Positions 27,574-36,223 of a DNA stretch of 64,000 nucleotides are shown in pieces. Source of the stretch: CAYVTM01 sp964454645 (GTDB taxonomy: Bacteria > Bacteroidota > Bacteroidia > Sphingobacteriales > Sphingobacteriaceae); NCBI GenBank assembly GCA_964454645.1, contig CAYVTM010000002.1, positions 347,958 through 411,957 of the forward strand, given 5' to 3'. Every line of letters starts with the position of its first letter. Within the stretch, counting starts at the first letter, position 1. A program made the position numbers and the translations under genes. The notes beneath the pieces are model-generated. The model was not told the origin of the DNA. It worked only from the letters and a program-made list of their open reading frames with translations, and did no database searches.

Positions 27574-28346
27574 GTAATTTCTCCGCTGAAAACTAAGGTT
27601 CCCGGACCAATCAAAAACACATCCTTCACAATATCTTTTTCACGATTAAAAGACACCTGTAAATCACCTCCGGGCGTTTTTATTTGCAGATGCTGTTGCC
27701 CTGTTAAGTTATGTTTAATGGCATAAGCAATTGCCGATGCCGTAACTCCGGTTCCACAGGAAAGTGTTTCATTCTCTACTCCTCTCTCGTAAGTACGTAC
27801 TTTTAGAAAGCCTTCATTTTCTTCTACAAAATTTACATTGACCCCTTCCTTCCTGTATCTATCAGTATAGCGTATGTCTTTCCCGAGACTATACACATCC
27901 AAATCGTCGATATTTTTTGAAAACAAAACATAATGCGGCGACCCCGTATTTAACACGTATGCTTCGGAATCCATTTGATATTCGCTGACATTTTTCATCT
28001 GAAGAAGGATTTGATTTCCTGAAATTTTGGCATAATGAGGCCCGTCGGCTGCCAAAAATTGTGCTTCTTCCTGAATCAAATCGAGCGACTTTGCAAAACT
28101 TACCAGGCATCTTCCGCCATTTCCGCACATACTTCCTTCCGAACCATCGGCATTATAATAAACCATTTCAAAATCATAGCCTTCCACAGTTTGCAGGAGC
28201 ATAATTCCATCAGCACCTATCCCAAACCTTCTATCGCACAATTTGTTATACATTTGCTCTGCTTGGCGGGGCAGCCGAAGCGAACGATTATCAAAAATAA
28301 TAAAGTCGTTGCCCGCTCCCTGATATTTATAAAATGTAAGTTTCAT
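27561..28346 (-). CDS. dapF: diaminopimelate epimerase
   Basis: A 261-residue PLP-independent epimerase making meso-diaminopimelate for lysine and peptidoglycan synthesis. The two active-site cysteines are visible: Cys74 (GSMCGNGGRC) and Cys197 (TLSCGTGVTA). GAGNDFIIFDN at residues 10-20 is also typical. The final codons ITLMA and TGA lie inside the 32-nt palindrome. Confidence 0.95.
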   Translation of the reverse strand: MKLTFYKYQGAGNDFIIFDNRSLRLPRQAEQMYNKLCDRRFGIGADGIMLLQTVEGYDFEMVYYNADGSEGSMCGNGGRCLVSFAKSLDLIQEEAQFLAADGPHYAKISGNQILLQMKNVSEYQMDSEAYVLNTGSPHYVLFSKNIDDLDVYSLGKDIRYTDRYRKEGVNVNFVEENEGFLKVRTYERGVENETLSCGTGVTASAIAYAIKHNLTGQQHLQIKTPGGDLQVSFNREKDIVKDVFLIGPGTLVFSGEITLMA

Positions 28347-28480
28347 CCGACTGAGAAAAAATTTGGTAAGATTGTTTTTACAAAAGTAGTGTAATTATAT
28401 CAGTAAAACATACGTTGTGTTGGCATCGAATTTGAACTGTCCGTTATGAGAAATTTTTTTACAAACTAAATTATAGCAAT

Positions 28481-29953
28481 ATGAAGAATAAAGTTGTTTA
28501 TGTTTTATTTGCTGCAATTCTGGGTGCAGTGATAGGTGTTGGTTTGTATAAGTGGATGGATGATACACCTCCATTAAGCTTTGAAGAAAAACAAAAAGTG
28601 CAGTTCACGAGTATGCCGGCATATAACGATCTGCCTGTCGGGCAAGTTGATTTTACAGGTGCTGCCGCCCGTACAGTTCCTGCGGTTGTGCATATCAAAG
28701 TAATAATGACTTCCAGTCCGCAAACTTATTTCGACCCTTTCCGCGATTTCTTTGGAGATAATGGATTTTCGAATCCTTTCGGTCAGCGTGGTCCGCAAAC
28801 GGGTTCCGGGTCGGGAGTAATTATTTCGGCTGACGGGTATATTGTTACAAATAATCATGTAATTAACGGAGCAGAAAAAATTGAAGTAATCTTAAACGAC
28901 AAGCGCTCCTTTAAAGGAACTGTTATCGGGAAGGACCCCAATACGGATTTGGCATTGCTGAAAATTGATACCGACAAACTTCCCTTTGTTGTTTATGGAA
29001 ATTCCGATGAATTAAAAATCGGCGAATGGGTACTTGCTGTTGGTAATCCCTTTAACCTTACCTCTACCGTAACGGCAGGGATCGTTTCGGCGAAAGCACG
29101 TAACATTAATATTTTAGCAGACGGGAACAATCGTTTGGCAATTGAATCGTTTATCCAGACGGATGCGGCGGTAAATCCGGGGAATAGTGGAGGAGCATTA
29201 GTAAACACCCGTGGTGAGCTGGTGGGCATCAATACTGCCATCGCCTCCCGTACCGGAAGTTATTCGGGCTATTCATTTGCCGTACCGGTACAAATCGTTA
29301 AAAAAGTAATGGACGATCTACTCGAATTCGGAAAAGTGCAACGCGCCTTTATCGGTGTTCAGATTTCCGATATCAATTCTGATTTCGCGAAAGAAAAAGG
29401 ATTGAAATCTACCAAAGGCGTGTACGTTGCAGAAGTAAATGACGGAGGTGCTGCAAAATTAGCAGGTATTGAATCGGGAGATGTGATAACAAAAGTTGAA
29501 GATGTTGAAGTTAACAGCACCAGCCAGCTGATGGAACAAGTTGCACGTCATCGTCCGGGCGACAAAATTGACGTATCCTTACTTCGCGGCAACAAAGAGA
29601 AAACATTGAGTGTGGTGTTGCGTGGTGAAGATAATACAACTGCATACTCCAAGAAGGAAGTGATCAAATCCGAGAGTATGTTGGGAGCAAGCTTCGAAGA
29701 ACTTACAAATACCGAAAAGAAAAATTTAAAAATTGAAAACGGCATAAAAGTAAGCAGTTTGAAATCAGGGAAACTCAGCTCTATCGGAGTTCGCCAGGGT
29801 TTCATCATCACCCGATTAAACAACAAACCTGTAGCGAGCACAGAAGATATCGACGGAATCCTAAACAATTCCGAAAACAATATGGTTATGGTCGAAGGAT
29901 TATATCCACAGAATCCGGGTTCGAAATATGTGTATTCATTTAATATAAAATAA
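28481..29953 (+). CDS. HtrA/DegP-family periplasmic serine protease
   Basis: A 490-residue S1C protease with an N-terminal membrane or signal segment (about 5-22). The catalytic triad is His126 (TNNHVI), Asp156 (DLALLKI) and Ser236 (GNSGGAL). Two PDZ domains follow (about 275-375 and 395-480). It is expected to degrade or chaperone misfolded envelope proteins. The linker before the protease domain is Gly/Phe/Pro-rich. It stands alone and is followed by a terminator. Confidence 0.93.
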   Translation: MKNKVVYVLFAAILGAVIGVGLYKWMDDTPPLSFEEKQKVQFTSMPAYNDLPVGQVDFTGAAARTVPAVVHIKVIMTSSPQTYFDPFRDFFGDNGFSNPFGQRGPQTGSGSGVIISADGYIVTNNHVINGAEKIEVILNDKRSFKGTVIGKDPNTDLALLKIDTDKLPFVVYGNSDELKIGEWVLAVGNPFNLTSTVTAGIVSAKARNINILADGNNRLAIESFIQTDAAVNPGNSGGALVNTRGELVGINTAIASRTGSYSGYSFAVPVQIVKKVMDDLLEFGKVQRAFIGVQISDINSDFAKEKGLKSTKGVYVAEVNDGGAAKLAGIESGDVITKVEDVEVNSTSQLMEQVARHRPGDKIDVSLLRGNKEKTLSVVLRGEDNTTAYSKKEVIKSESMLGASFEELTNTEKKNLKIENGIKVSSLKSGKLSSIGVRQGFIITRLNNKPVASTEDIDGILNNSENNMVMVEGLYPQNPGSKYVYSFNIK

Positions 29954-29975
29954 TCTAAATTCGATTTTTAAAACC

Positions 29976-30007
29976 AAAAAGTCCCGGTGAATTCACCGGT
30001 ACTTTTT
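29976..30007. terminator. bidirectional terminator hairpin
   Basis: AAAAAGT, one mismatch and CCGGTGAATTCACCGG form a near-perfect palindrome ending in ACTTTTT. It lies between the convergent HtrA and NlpC/P60 genes. Confidence 0.85.
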
Positions 30008-30079
30008 ACTTCTGCTCAAAATTTATTTTTAATAAAAATAGTCCTGAGTCTTTTTTAGGATAGTTATTGTCTGTAAATG

Positions 30080-30709
30080 CTACTGCGCTTCATCGATCAA
30101 GGTCTCTATAGACTTTAATCTCCCTGCTTTGTAAAAATACCTTCTATAGTAATCCTCATTTAAATTACTGATAATTACCCCACGTGTAGTAGAGGCATGT
30201 ACAAATTTCTCATCGCATAAATAGACTCCAATATGCGATACCTGTCCGCGACGAATTTTAAAAAATAACAAATCTCCTTCCTTCAGGTCCGACCTGTCGA
30301 TGGTTTGAACTACACTGTAAATACTTCTCGAATCACGCGGAATATATTTATCAAACACTTCTCGATAGATTACGTTGGTAAATGCCGAACAGTCGATTCC
30401 CTTACGCGACGAGCCTCCGAAACGATATGGCACTCCCAGCCAATCATAAATTTTATAATACAATTCCAGGTTACTGCCGGTATCTATAGACAAGCCGGTT
30501 TTTTGCGCATGAAAACCGTAACGCAGGGTATCCGGATCAAAAATATCCCGATCCATAACTATCTTGCTCACATCAATCGTCAACTCCGCTGTCCCGGGCT
30601 TCTTCTCTTTATATACTTTTTTTCGTGTTTGAGCCTGTAGCTCCGTACTTAAAAATAAAGTAATCAGAAAAACATATACCCGGATAATTATCTTCTTAAC
30701 TTTTAGCAT
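30080..30709 (-). CDS. NlpC/P60 family cell-wall hydrolase
   Basis: A 209-residue exported protein (signal at about 8-26) with a C40 peptidase domain. Catalytic Cys107 (KGIDCSAF), His159 (QVSHIGVY) and His171 (FVHAST) are present. Such enzymes cut peptide bonds in peptidoglycan stem peptides. Spr/MepS-type endopeptidases are the closest architecture. It is monocistronic. Confidence 0.9.
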   Translation of the reverse strand: MLKVKKIIIRVYVFLITLFLSTELQAQTRKKVYKEKKPGTAELTIDVSKIVMDRDIFDPDTLRYGFHAQKTGLSIDTGSNLELYYKIYDWLGVPYRFGGSSRKGIDCSAFTNVIYREVFDKYIPRDSRSIYSVVQTIDRSDLKEGDLLFFKIRRGQVSHIGVYLCDEKFVHASTTRGVIISNLNEDYYRRYFYKAGRLKSIETLIDEAQ

Positions 30710-30844
30710 TTTAGCTATAAACCTTTTATTCTTGTTTTTATTTTTTCAGAAAGGATAAAAATAGGAATATTGATTTAAAAGAAAGCCTATTTACTGAAAT
30801 CATCGCTTAGGGAGTTTAAAATTTATTTTTTCCCTTTTTATTGA

Positions 30845-30852
30845 TAGATTTG
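30845..30852 (+). promoter_or_regulatory. -7 box (TAGATTTG), pdhA
   Basis: It matches TAnnTTTG, 29 bp before the pdhA ATG. No clear -33 box was seen in the T-rich sequence upstream. Confidence 0.45.
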
Positions 30853-30881
30853 CCCTTCCCTTCTATTAAAATGAGGAAATT

Positions 30882-31874
30882 ATGGCTGTAAAGATTAATA
30901 AAGAAACTTATTTGAATTGGTACGAATCGATGCAGTTGATGCGTAAGTTCGAAGAACGTGCCGGTCAGTTGTATGGTCAACAAAAAATACGTGGTTTTTG
31001 CCATCTCTATATTGGACAAGAAGCTGTTGTTGCCGGAGCGATGTCGGTACTTACTCCCGAAGATTCAATGATTACTGCTTACCGCGATCACGCACATGCT
31101 CTTGCGAAAGGAGTTAGTGCAAAGGCTGTCATGGCTGAATTATACGGTAAAGTTACGGGGTGTTCGAAAGGGAAAGGAGGCTCTATGCACATGTTCTCGA
31201 AAGAACATCGTTTCTTCGGTGGGCATGGCATCGTTGGCGGGCAAATTCCTTTAGGTGCAGGCATTGCCTTTGCCGAACAATATAATGGCACCCAAAATGT
31301 ATGCGTATGTTATATGGGTGATGGAGCTGTACGCCAGGGGGCCTTAAACGAAACCTTTAACATGGCTATGCTTTGGAAGTTACCGGTAATCTTTGTCTGT
31401 GAAAACAATGGTTATGCAATGGGGACTTCTGTTGAACGTACTACCAATATGCCTGATATTTATAAAATCGGGTTAGGTTTTGATATGCCTTCCGAACCGG
31501 TTGACGGCATGAGTTGCGAAGCCGTACACAAAGCGATGGATAAAGCGGTGGATCGTGCTCGTAAAGGCGAGGGACCAACATTCTTAGAAATCCGTACCTA
31601 TCGTTACAAAGGGCATTCCATGTCCGACCCTGCGAAATATCGCAGCAAAGATGAGGTTGATGAATACAAATCAAAAGATCCTATTGAGCAAATAAAAGCT
31701 ACCATACTTGAGAAAAAATATGCAGATGAAGAATGGATAGAAACAATTGACCTGAAAATAAAGGAAATTGTAGAAGAATCTGTTCGTTTCTCGGAAGAGT
31801 CTCCATATCCTGACCCTTCAGAATTATACACTGATGTGTATGTTCAGAATGATTATCCTTACATTAGAGACTAA
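30882..31874 (+). CDS. pdhA: pyruvate dehydrogenase E1 component, alpha subunit
   Basis: A 330-residue thiamine-pyrophosphate enzyme subunit that decarboxylates pyruvate. The TPP-binding motif runs from GDGAVRQGALNE to CENNGYAM, about residues 147-178, and the phosphorylation-loop-like text YRYKGHSMSDPAKYR is near residue 240. It is co-directional with the E2 gene 57 bp downstream. The beta subunit gene (pdhB) is not in the window; a separated pdhB is usual in Bacteroidota. Confidence 0.95.
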   Translation: MAVKINKETYLNWYESMQLMRKFEERAGQLYGQQKIRGFCHLYIGQEAVVAGAMSVLTPEDSMITAYRDHAHALAKGVSAKAVMAELYGKVTGCSKGKGGSMHMFSKEHRFFGGHGIVGGQIPLGAGIAFAEQYNGTQNVCVCYMGDGAVRQGALNETFNMAMLWKLPVIFVCENNGYAMGTSVERTTNMPDIYKIGLGFDMPSEPVDGMSCEAVHKAMDKAVDRARKGEGPTFLEIRTYRYKGHSMSDPAKYRSKDEVDEYKSKDPIEQIKATILEKKYADEEWIETIDLKIKEIVEESVRFSEESPYPDPSELYTDVYVQNDYPYIRD

Positions 31875-31887
31875 TTTAATGAATAAG

Positions 31888-31905
31888 CCGATGCACAAGC
31901 ATCGG
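31888..31905 (+). other. intergenic hairpin between pdhA and E2
   Basis: CCGATGC pairs with GCATCGG around a 4-nt loop, without a T-run. It probably modulates processing or relative expression rather than ending transcription. Confidence 0.45.
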
Positions 31906-31931
31906 TATACAACATTCAAAAAAATAAAACA

Positions 31932-33164
31932 ATGGCTGAAGTAGTTAGAATGCCTAAGATGAGCGACACCATGACTGAAGGTGTATTAGCTAAATGGCAT
32001 AAAAAAGTTGGAGATAAAATTAAATCCGGAGATTTAGTAGCAGAGGTCGAAACCGATAAGGCTACCATGGATTTCGAATCTTTTCAGGAAGGAACACTCT
32101 TGTACATTGGGGTAAAAGAAGGAGAAGCCGTTCCGGTGGATCATATCATTGCGATACTCGGAAACGAGGGTGAAGATTATGCCGCATTGCTGAAAGAAGC
32201 TCCTTCTGCACAAAGCACAAGCACTAATGCAGAACCTGCCAAAGCTGTTGCCGAACAAAAAACGGAAACAAAATCAACTCCTGCTGCTCCCGGTATTTCG
32301 AGCGATGATCGTATCAAAGCATCTCCTTTAGCAAAGAAAATTGCAAAAGAAAAAGGAATCGACTTAACGAAAGTTCCCGGATCTGCCGATAACGGACGCA
32401 TCACTAAAAAAGATGTAGAAAAATTTAAAAGCGATCCCTCCGGGACATCAGCAAACATTAGCATTCCAAGCTTCACCGGAAAAGAAAGCTATTCGGAAGT
32501 TCCTGTTTCGCAAATGCGTAAGACCATTGCGAAACGTTTATCGGAAAGTAAATTTACCGCTCCTCATTTTTATTTAACGATTGCCGTGGATATGTCGAGT
32601 GCGATGGAAGCACGAACAAAAATGAATGAAGTAGCTCCCGTAAAAATTTCTTTCAACGACATCGTTTTGAAAGCAGTTGCTATTTCATTGAAACAACACC
32701 CGAAAGTAAATGCTTCCTGGTTAGGAGATAAGATCCGTTATAACGATCATGTGAATATCGGGGTTGCCGTTGCCGTTGAAGATGGCTTACTGGTTCCGGT
32801 TGTTCGTTTTGCCGATGGAAAATCTTTATCACATATCTCTGCCGAAGTAAAAGACTTTGCACAAAAAGCGAAAGATAAAAAATTACAGCCTTCGGATTGG
32901 GAAGGATCTACCTTCACCATTTCGAATCTGGGAATGTTTGGGATTGAAGAGTTCACCGCTATTATTAATCCTCCCGATGCATGTATTCTGGCTATCGGAA
33001 GTATTCAGGAAATTCCGGTTGTTAAAAACGGACAAGTAGTACCTGGAAATGTAATGAAATTAACCCTTTCATGCGATCACAGAGCAGTTGACGGGGCTAC
33101 GGGATCGGCTTTCTTACAAACACTCAAATCAATGTTGGAAGAACCGGTACGTTTATTGGTATAA
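31932..33164 (+). CDS. pdhC: dihydrolipoamide acetyltransferase (E2) of pyruvate dehydrogenase
   Basis: A 410-residue E2 with one lipoyl domain (1-80, lipoyl Lys43 in ETDKATMDF), an Ala/Thr/Glu-rich linker, a peripheral-subunit-binding domain (about 128-165, ASPLAKKIAKEKGIDL) and the catalytic core, with His383 and Asp387 in DHRAVDGATG. It transfers the acetyl group to CoA. It lies directly downstream of pdhA and is followed by a strong terminator. Confidence 0.95.
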   Translation: MAEVVRMPKMSDTMTEGVLAKWHKKVGDKIKSGDLVAEVETDKATMDFESFQEGTLLYIGVKEGEAVPVDHIIAILGNEGEDYAALLKEAPSAQSTSTNAEPAKAVAEQKTETKSTPAAPGISSDDRIKASPLAKKIAKEKGIDLTKVPGSADNGRITKKDVEKFKSDPSGTSANISIPSFTGKESYSEVPVSQMRKTIAKRLSESKFTAPHFYLTIAVDMSSAMEARTKMNEVAPVKISFNDIVLKAVAISLKQHPKVNASWLGDKIRYNDHVNIGVAVAVEDGLLVPVVRFADGKSLSHISAEVKDFAQKAKDKKLQPSDWEGSTFTISNLGMFGIEEFTAIINPPDACILAIGSIQEIPVVKNGQVVPGNVMKLTLSCDHRAVDGATGSAFLQTLKSMLEEPVRLLV

Positions 33165-33187
33165 ACCCACAGCATTCTTTTTTATAC

Positions 33188-33222
33188 AAAACCGTACATG
33201 AAATCTGTGTACGGTTTTTTTA
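33188..33222 (+). terminator. rho-independent terminator after E2 gene
   Basis: AAAACCGTACA (33188-33198) pairs with TGTACGGTTTT (33208-33218), followed by a T-run. Confidence 0.92.
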
Positions 33223-33320
33223 TTTTCTATATAACCCTATTCCTCTTACCCATAACATACCCTCTATTGGGTATTTTATTTCTCCGGAAATAAGTGAAAT
33301 TTTAGGTATAAATATTTATT

Positions 33321-35267
33321 ATGAAAAGATTAAGCTTATTTCTTGCCATTTTAAACCTCTTTAGTTTCTCCCTGTTTGCACAAGACAAGGAGATGATCGA
33401 TAGTCTTGAACAAACTGTGCAATCGCAAGCGCATGATACGCTCAAGATAAAGGCATACGGAGACCTATCCTGGGAATACAGTTTCATCGATTTTAACAAA
33501 GCACTTTATTATGGAGAACAGGAACTCGTTCTTGCGGAAAAACTGGACCGTAAAACCGATATCGCACAAGCATACTCCGATTTGGGAAATGCCTATACAC
33601 GGGTAAACCGGCTAAAGGAAGCTTTGGAATACCATCAAAAAGCTTACGATCTACGTATGGAACTTGGACTTCAGGAAAAAGCCGCAGGTTCCGTATCAAA
33701 TATCGCTGTTATCTACAAACAGTCGGGGAAATACAAAGAGGCTGTAGAGAATATGATAAAAGCACTGAAGATCTACGAAGAGAATGGCAACGAACGTTTG
33801 CAAGCCGTAATCCTCGGTAATATTGGAGGTGCTTACCTCTCTTTTAAGCAATTGGAACAAGGACGTGTAGCTATCGAACGTTCTATACAGCTTGCCCGCA
33901 AAAACAACATGGCTGTAATCGAAGCAAATGCTTATACTAATATGGTCGAATATTATTTTCTGAAAAATGAGTTCGACTCCGCCTTGTCAGTTGCTTTCAA
34001 ATCTTATGAGCTCTTAAAAGCACTTAACAAACAAACCGATATATCGATCGTCCTAAATAGTATCGGCCAGATCTATGTTGAGAAAAAACAATACAAATTA
34101 GCATTGGATTATTATCAACAGGGTTTAGCGATACGGGAGCAGATGGGTGATATATTGGGAATGGGATCCTCCAATAAAAACATAGGATATTGTTATTTAC
34201 AATTGGGCGATTATAACAAAGCCGAATCCTATCTGAAAAAAAGTATCAATTATTTTAAAGATATAGATTCCAAAGATTATTTACGCGAAGTATATCTTTT
34301 CATGAGTGACCTGCATCAGGGAAAGAATGATTATCGCCAGGCCTTATATTATTACAGTATGGCCGAAGATCTGGAAGATAGCATTTACAACAAACAAACA
34401 AGCGACCGCATTTCGGAATTAAATGTTGAATACGAAACCGAGAAAAAAGTACAACAGATCTCTTTACTGAATAAGGAAAACGAAATTCAGAAATTACAAC
34501 TCTCAAGAAGAAACCTACTCATTCTAATTATTTCCGGATTGCTTATCGTTTCCTTATTGATAGGATATTTAGTTTATAATCGTTATCGTTTAAAACAGGC
34601 AGCACGTTTGCAAGCTGAAATTATTAAACAACAGGACGCTGCCTCCAAAGCAATTATCGAAGCTGAAGAACGCGAGCGCAGACGCATTGCAGGAGATTTG
34701 CACGATGGTATCGGACAAATGTTTTCGGCTGTAAAAATGAATCTTTCGGGGATTTCCGATACGTTAGCTTTCAAAGATGAAACTCAAAAAGTTCTGTTCG
34801 ATAAAACAATCGGATTAGTTGACGAATCCTGTAAAGAAGTTCGCAACATTTCGCATAATATGATGCCGAATGTATTGCTAAAAGCAGGACTTGCCTCTGC
34901 AATACGTGAGTTCATCAATAAGATAGACGCTCATCGTTTAAAGGTAAACCTGGAAACTTTCGGATTGAACGAACGACTTGAAAGCAATGTTGAAACGGTC
35001 TTGTACCGTGTTATCCAGGAGTCGGTAAACAATGTAATTAAACATGCGCAAGCCAATCAATTGGACATACAAATAACCAAAGATACGGATGGTATTACTG
35101 TCACCATTGAAGATAACGGAAAAGGTTTTGACACAAGTGATAGTACTAATCTCGAAGGCATAGGTTTGAAGAATATCCTTACCCGTATCGACTTCTTAAA
35201 AGGTACTGTCGAATGGGATTCATCTCCGGGAAAAGGGACTCTGGTAGCTATCCATATTCCTGCCTGA
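33321..35267 (+). CDS. TPR-containing sensor histidine kinase (NarX/DesK type)
   Basis: A 648-residue protein with signal peptide (1-20), seven or eight TPR repeats in the periplasm (about 40-355), a coiled region, one transmembrane helix (about 399-418) and a HisKA_3 kinase with phosphoacceptor His461 (RRRIAGDLHDGIGQ). The ATPase boxes ESVNNVIKHA and DNGKGFD are present. It is an orphan here: no LuxR-type response regulator lies nearby. The ligand is unknown; in Bacteroidota such TPR kinases are common. Confidence 0.9.
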   Translation: MKRLSLFLAILNLFSFSLFAQDKEMIDSLEQTVQSQAHDTLKIKAYGDLSWEYSFIDFNKALYYGEQELVLAEKLDRKTDIAQAYSDLGNAYTRVNRLKEALEYHQKAYDLRMELGLQEKAAGSVSNIAVIYKQSGKYKEAVENMIKALKIYEENGNERLQAVILGNIGGAYLSFKQLEQGRVAIERSIQLARKNNMAVIEANAYTNMVEYYFLKNEFDSALSVAFKSYELLKALNKQTDISIVLNSIGQIYVEKKQYKLALDYYQQGLAIREQMGDILGMGSSNKNIGYCYLQLGDYNKAESYLKKSINYFKDIDSKDYLREVYLFMSDLHQGKNDYRQALYYYSMAEDLEDSIYNKQTSDRISELNVEYETEKKVQQISLLNKENEIQKLQLSRRNLLILIISGLLIVSLLIGYLVYNRYRLKQAARLQAEIIKQQDAASKAIIEAEERERRRIAGDLHDGIGQMFSAVKMNLSGISDTLAFKDETQKVLFDKTIGLVDESCKEVRNISHNMMPNVLLKAGLASAIREFINKIDAHRLKVNLETFGLNERLESNVETVLYRVIQESVNNVIKHAQANQLDIQITKDTDGITVTIEDNGKGFDTSDSTNLEGIGLKNILTRIDFLKGTVEWDSSPGKGTLVAIHIPA

Positions 35268-35287
35268 TTAAAAACTATTCTTCTGTT

Positions 35288-35316
35288 TTTGTGTTAGGAT
35301 AAAAAGATTAATTTCG
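35288..35316 (+). promoter_or_regulatory. promoter of the CsbD-like gene
   Basis: TTTG (35288-35291), a 17-bp spacer and TAATTTCG (35309-35316, one mismatch to TAnnTTTG). The ATG is 19 bp downstream. Confidence 0.5.
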
Positions 35317-35335
35317 AAGCTGAAAACAGAATCTT

Positions 35336-35548
35336 ATGGCAGAAATTACAATTAACGAAGGTTGGGATAAAATTAAAATCAAGCTTAAGCGCAAATACCG
35401 TGACCTTAGGGATGAAGATATACAATTTAATCCGGGTAATGAAGAGAAACTGATTACCGACCTGATGCGATTAATCAATCAAAATCGCGACTATGTTGTT
35501 TTTATGCTGAAGAAATTTCAGCATAATATGGGCAACAATCGTTTATAA
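35336..35548 (+). CDS. small CsbD-like stress protein
   Basis: A 70-residue charged protein with a repeated pattern WDKIKIKLKRKYRDLRDEDI and NPGNEEKLITDL that resembles the CsbD general-stress family, in which a Lys-rich helix is followed by LTDEDL and a Gly-Lys-Glu turn. No enzymatic residues are visible. The thioredoxin-like gene starts 6 bp downstream, so the pair is probably one transcript. Confidence 0.55.
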   Translation: MAEITINEGWDKIKIKLKRKYRDLRDEDIQFNPGNEEKLITDLMRLINQNRDYVVFMLKKFQHNMGNNRL

Positions 35549-35554
35549 AAAAAT

Positions 35555-36169
35555 ATGAATACAGAAGCTACACCTTCCCCGGCGATTGCAAAAGCATTCG
35601 ACCCGGAATCTTATTACCAGTTTTTTAAAACACTCGTCGAAGCGAATAAAACTTCCGGTAATGAACAAACTCGTTTTCTGACAGATTACACGAAGAAAAA
35701 TTTTGAACGTCATAACAATGCCTATCAAAATTTTGAACTTATTCCGGAAATAACAGAACAGCTTCGTACAATAAGCAAACCTTATACCTGGGTAGTATTG
35801 GTGGAAAGCTGGTGTGGAGATGCCGCTCAATCCTTACCCATGCTTATTAAGATGGCTAAGCAAAACCATAAAATCGATTTACGCATTTTATTGAGGGATG
35901 AAAATCCCGGATTAATGGATCGCTATTTAAGCAACGGCGCCCGCTCAATCCCTAAACTTATTGTTTATGATGCGGAAACGCAGGAAGAAAAATTTAACTG
36001 GGGACCTCGTCCGAAGGAATTACAGGAATTAGTGATGAAGCTTGTTCAGTCGGAGCCTAAACCACATGTGAATGAAAAGACACGTATTGTACATGAATGG
36101 TATGACAAGGATCGGGGACTGAGTTTACAAAAAGAATTACTGGAGTTAATCCGGACAAATTTGAAATAG
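35555..36169 (+). CDS. thioredoxin-family protein with a single active-site Cys
   Basis: A 204-residue cytosolic protein with a thioredoxin fold at about 75-175. The active-site position reads ESWCGDAAQ, with Cys87 and Ala in place of the second Cys. The cis-proline motif SIPKLIVYD is kept near residue 134. With one Cys it cannot run the normal dithiol cycle; monothiol exchange or a binding role is more likely. It is in an operon with the CsbD-like gene and is followed by a terminator. Confidence 0.75.
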   Translation: MNTEATPSPAIAKAFDPESYYQFFKTLVEANKTSGNEQTRFLTDYTKKNFERHNNAYQNFELIPEITEQLRTISKPYTWVVLVESWCGDAAQSLPMLIKMAKQNHKIDLRILLRDENPGLMDRYLSNGARSIPKLIVYDAETQEEKFNWGPRPKELQELVMKLVQSEPKPHVNEKTRIVHEWYDKDRGLSLQKELLELIRTNLK

Positions 36170-36173
36170 ACAA

Positions 36174-36203
36174 AAAAGGCCTTCATCTTCATGAAGGCCT
36201 TTT
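36174..36203. terminator. bidirectional rho-independent terminator
   Basis: AAAAGGCCTTCAT (36174-36186), a CTTC tetraloop and the exact complement (36191-36203). It lies between convergent genes. Confidence 0.92.
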
Positions 36204-36223
36204 GCTTTCTTATTCCAAAATAT

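Noticed and set aside
30882..33164. Missing pdhB between pdhA and E2 as a deletion
   Set aside because: Separate location of the E1 beta gene is common in Bacteroidota and the 57-bp gap shows no remnant.
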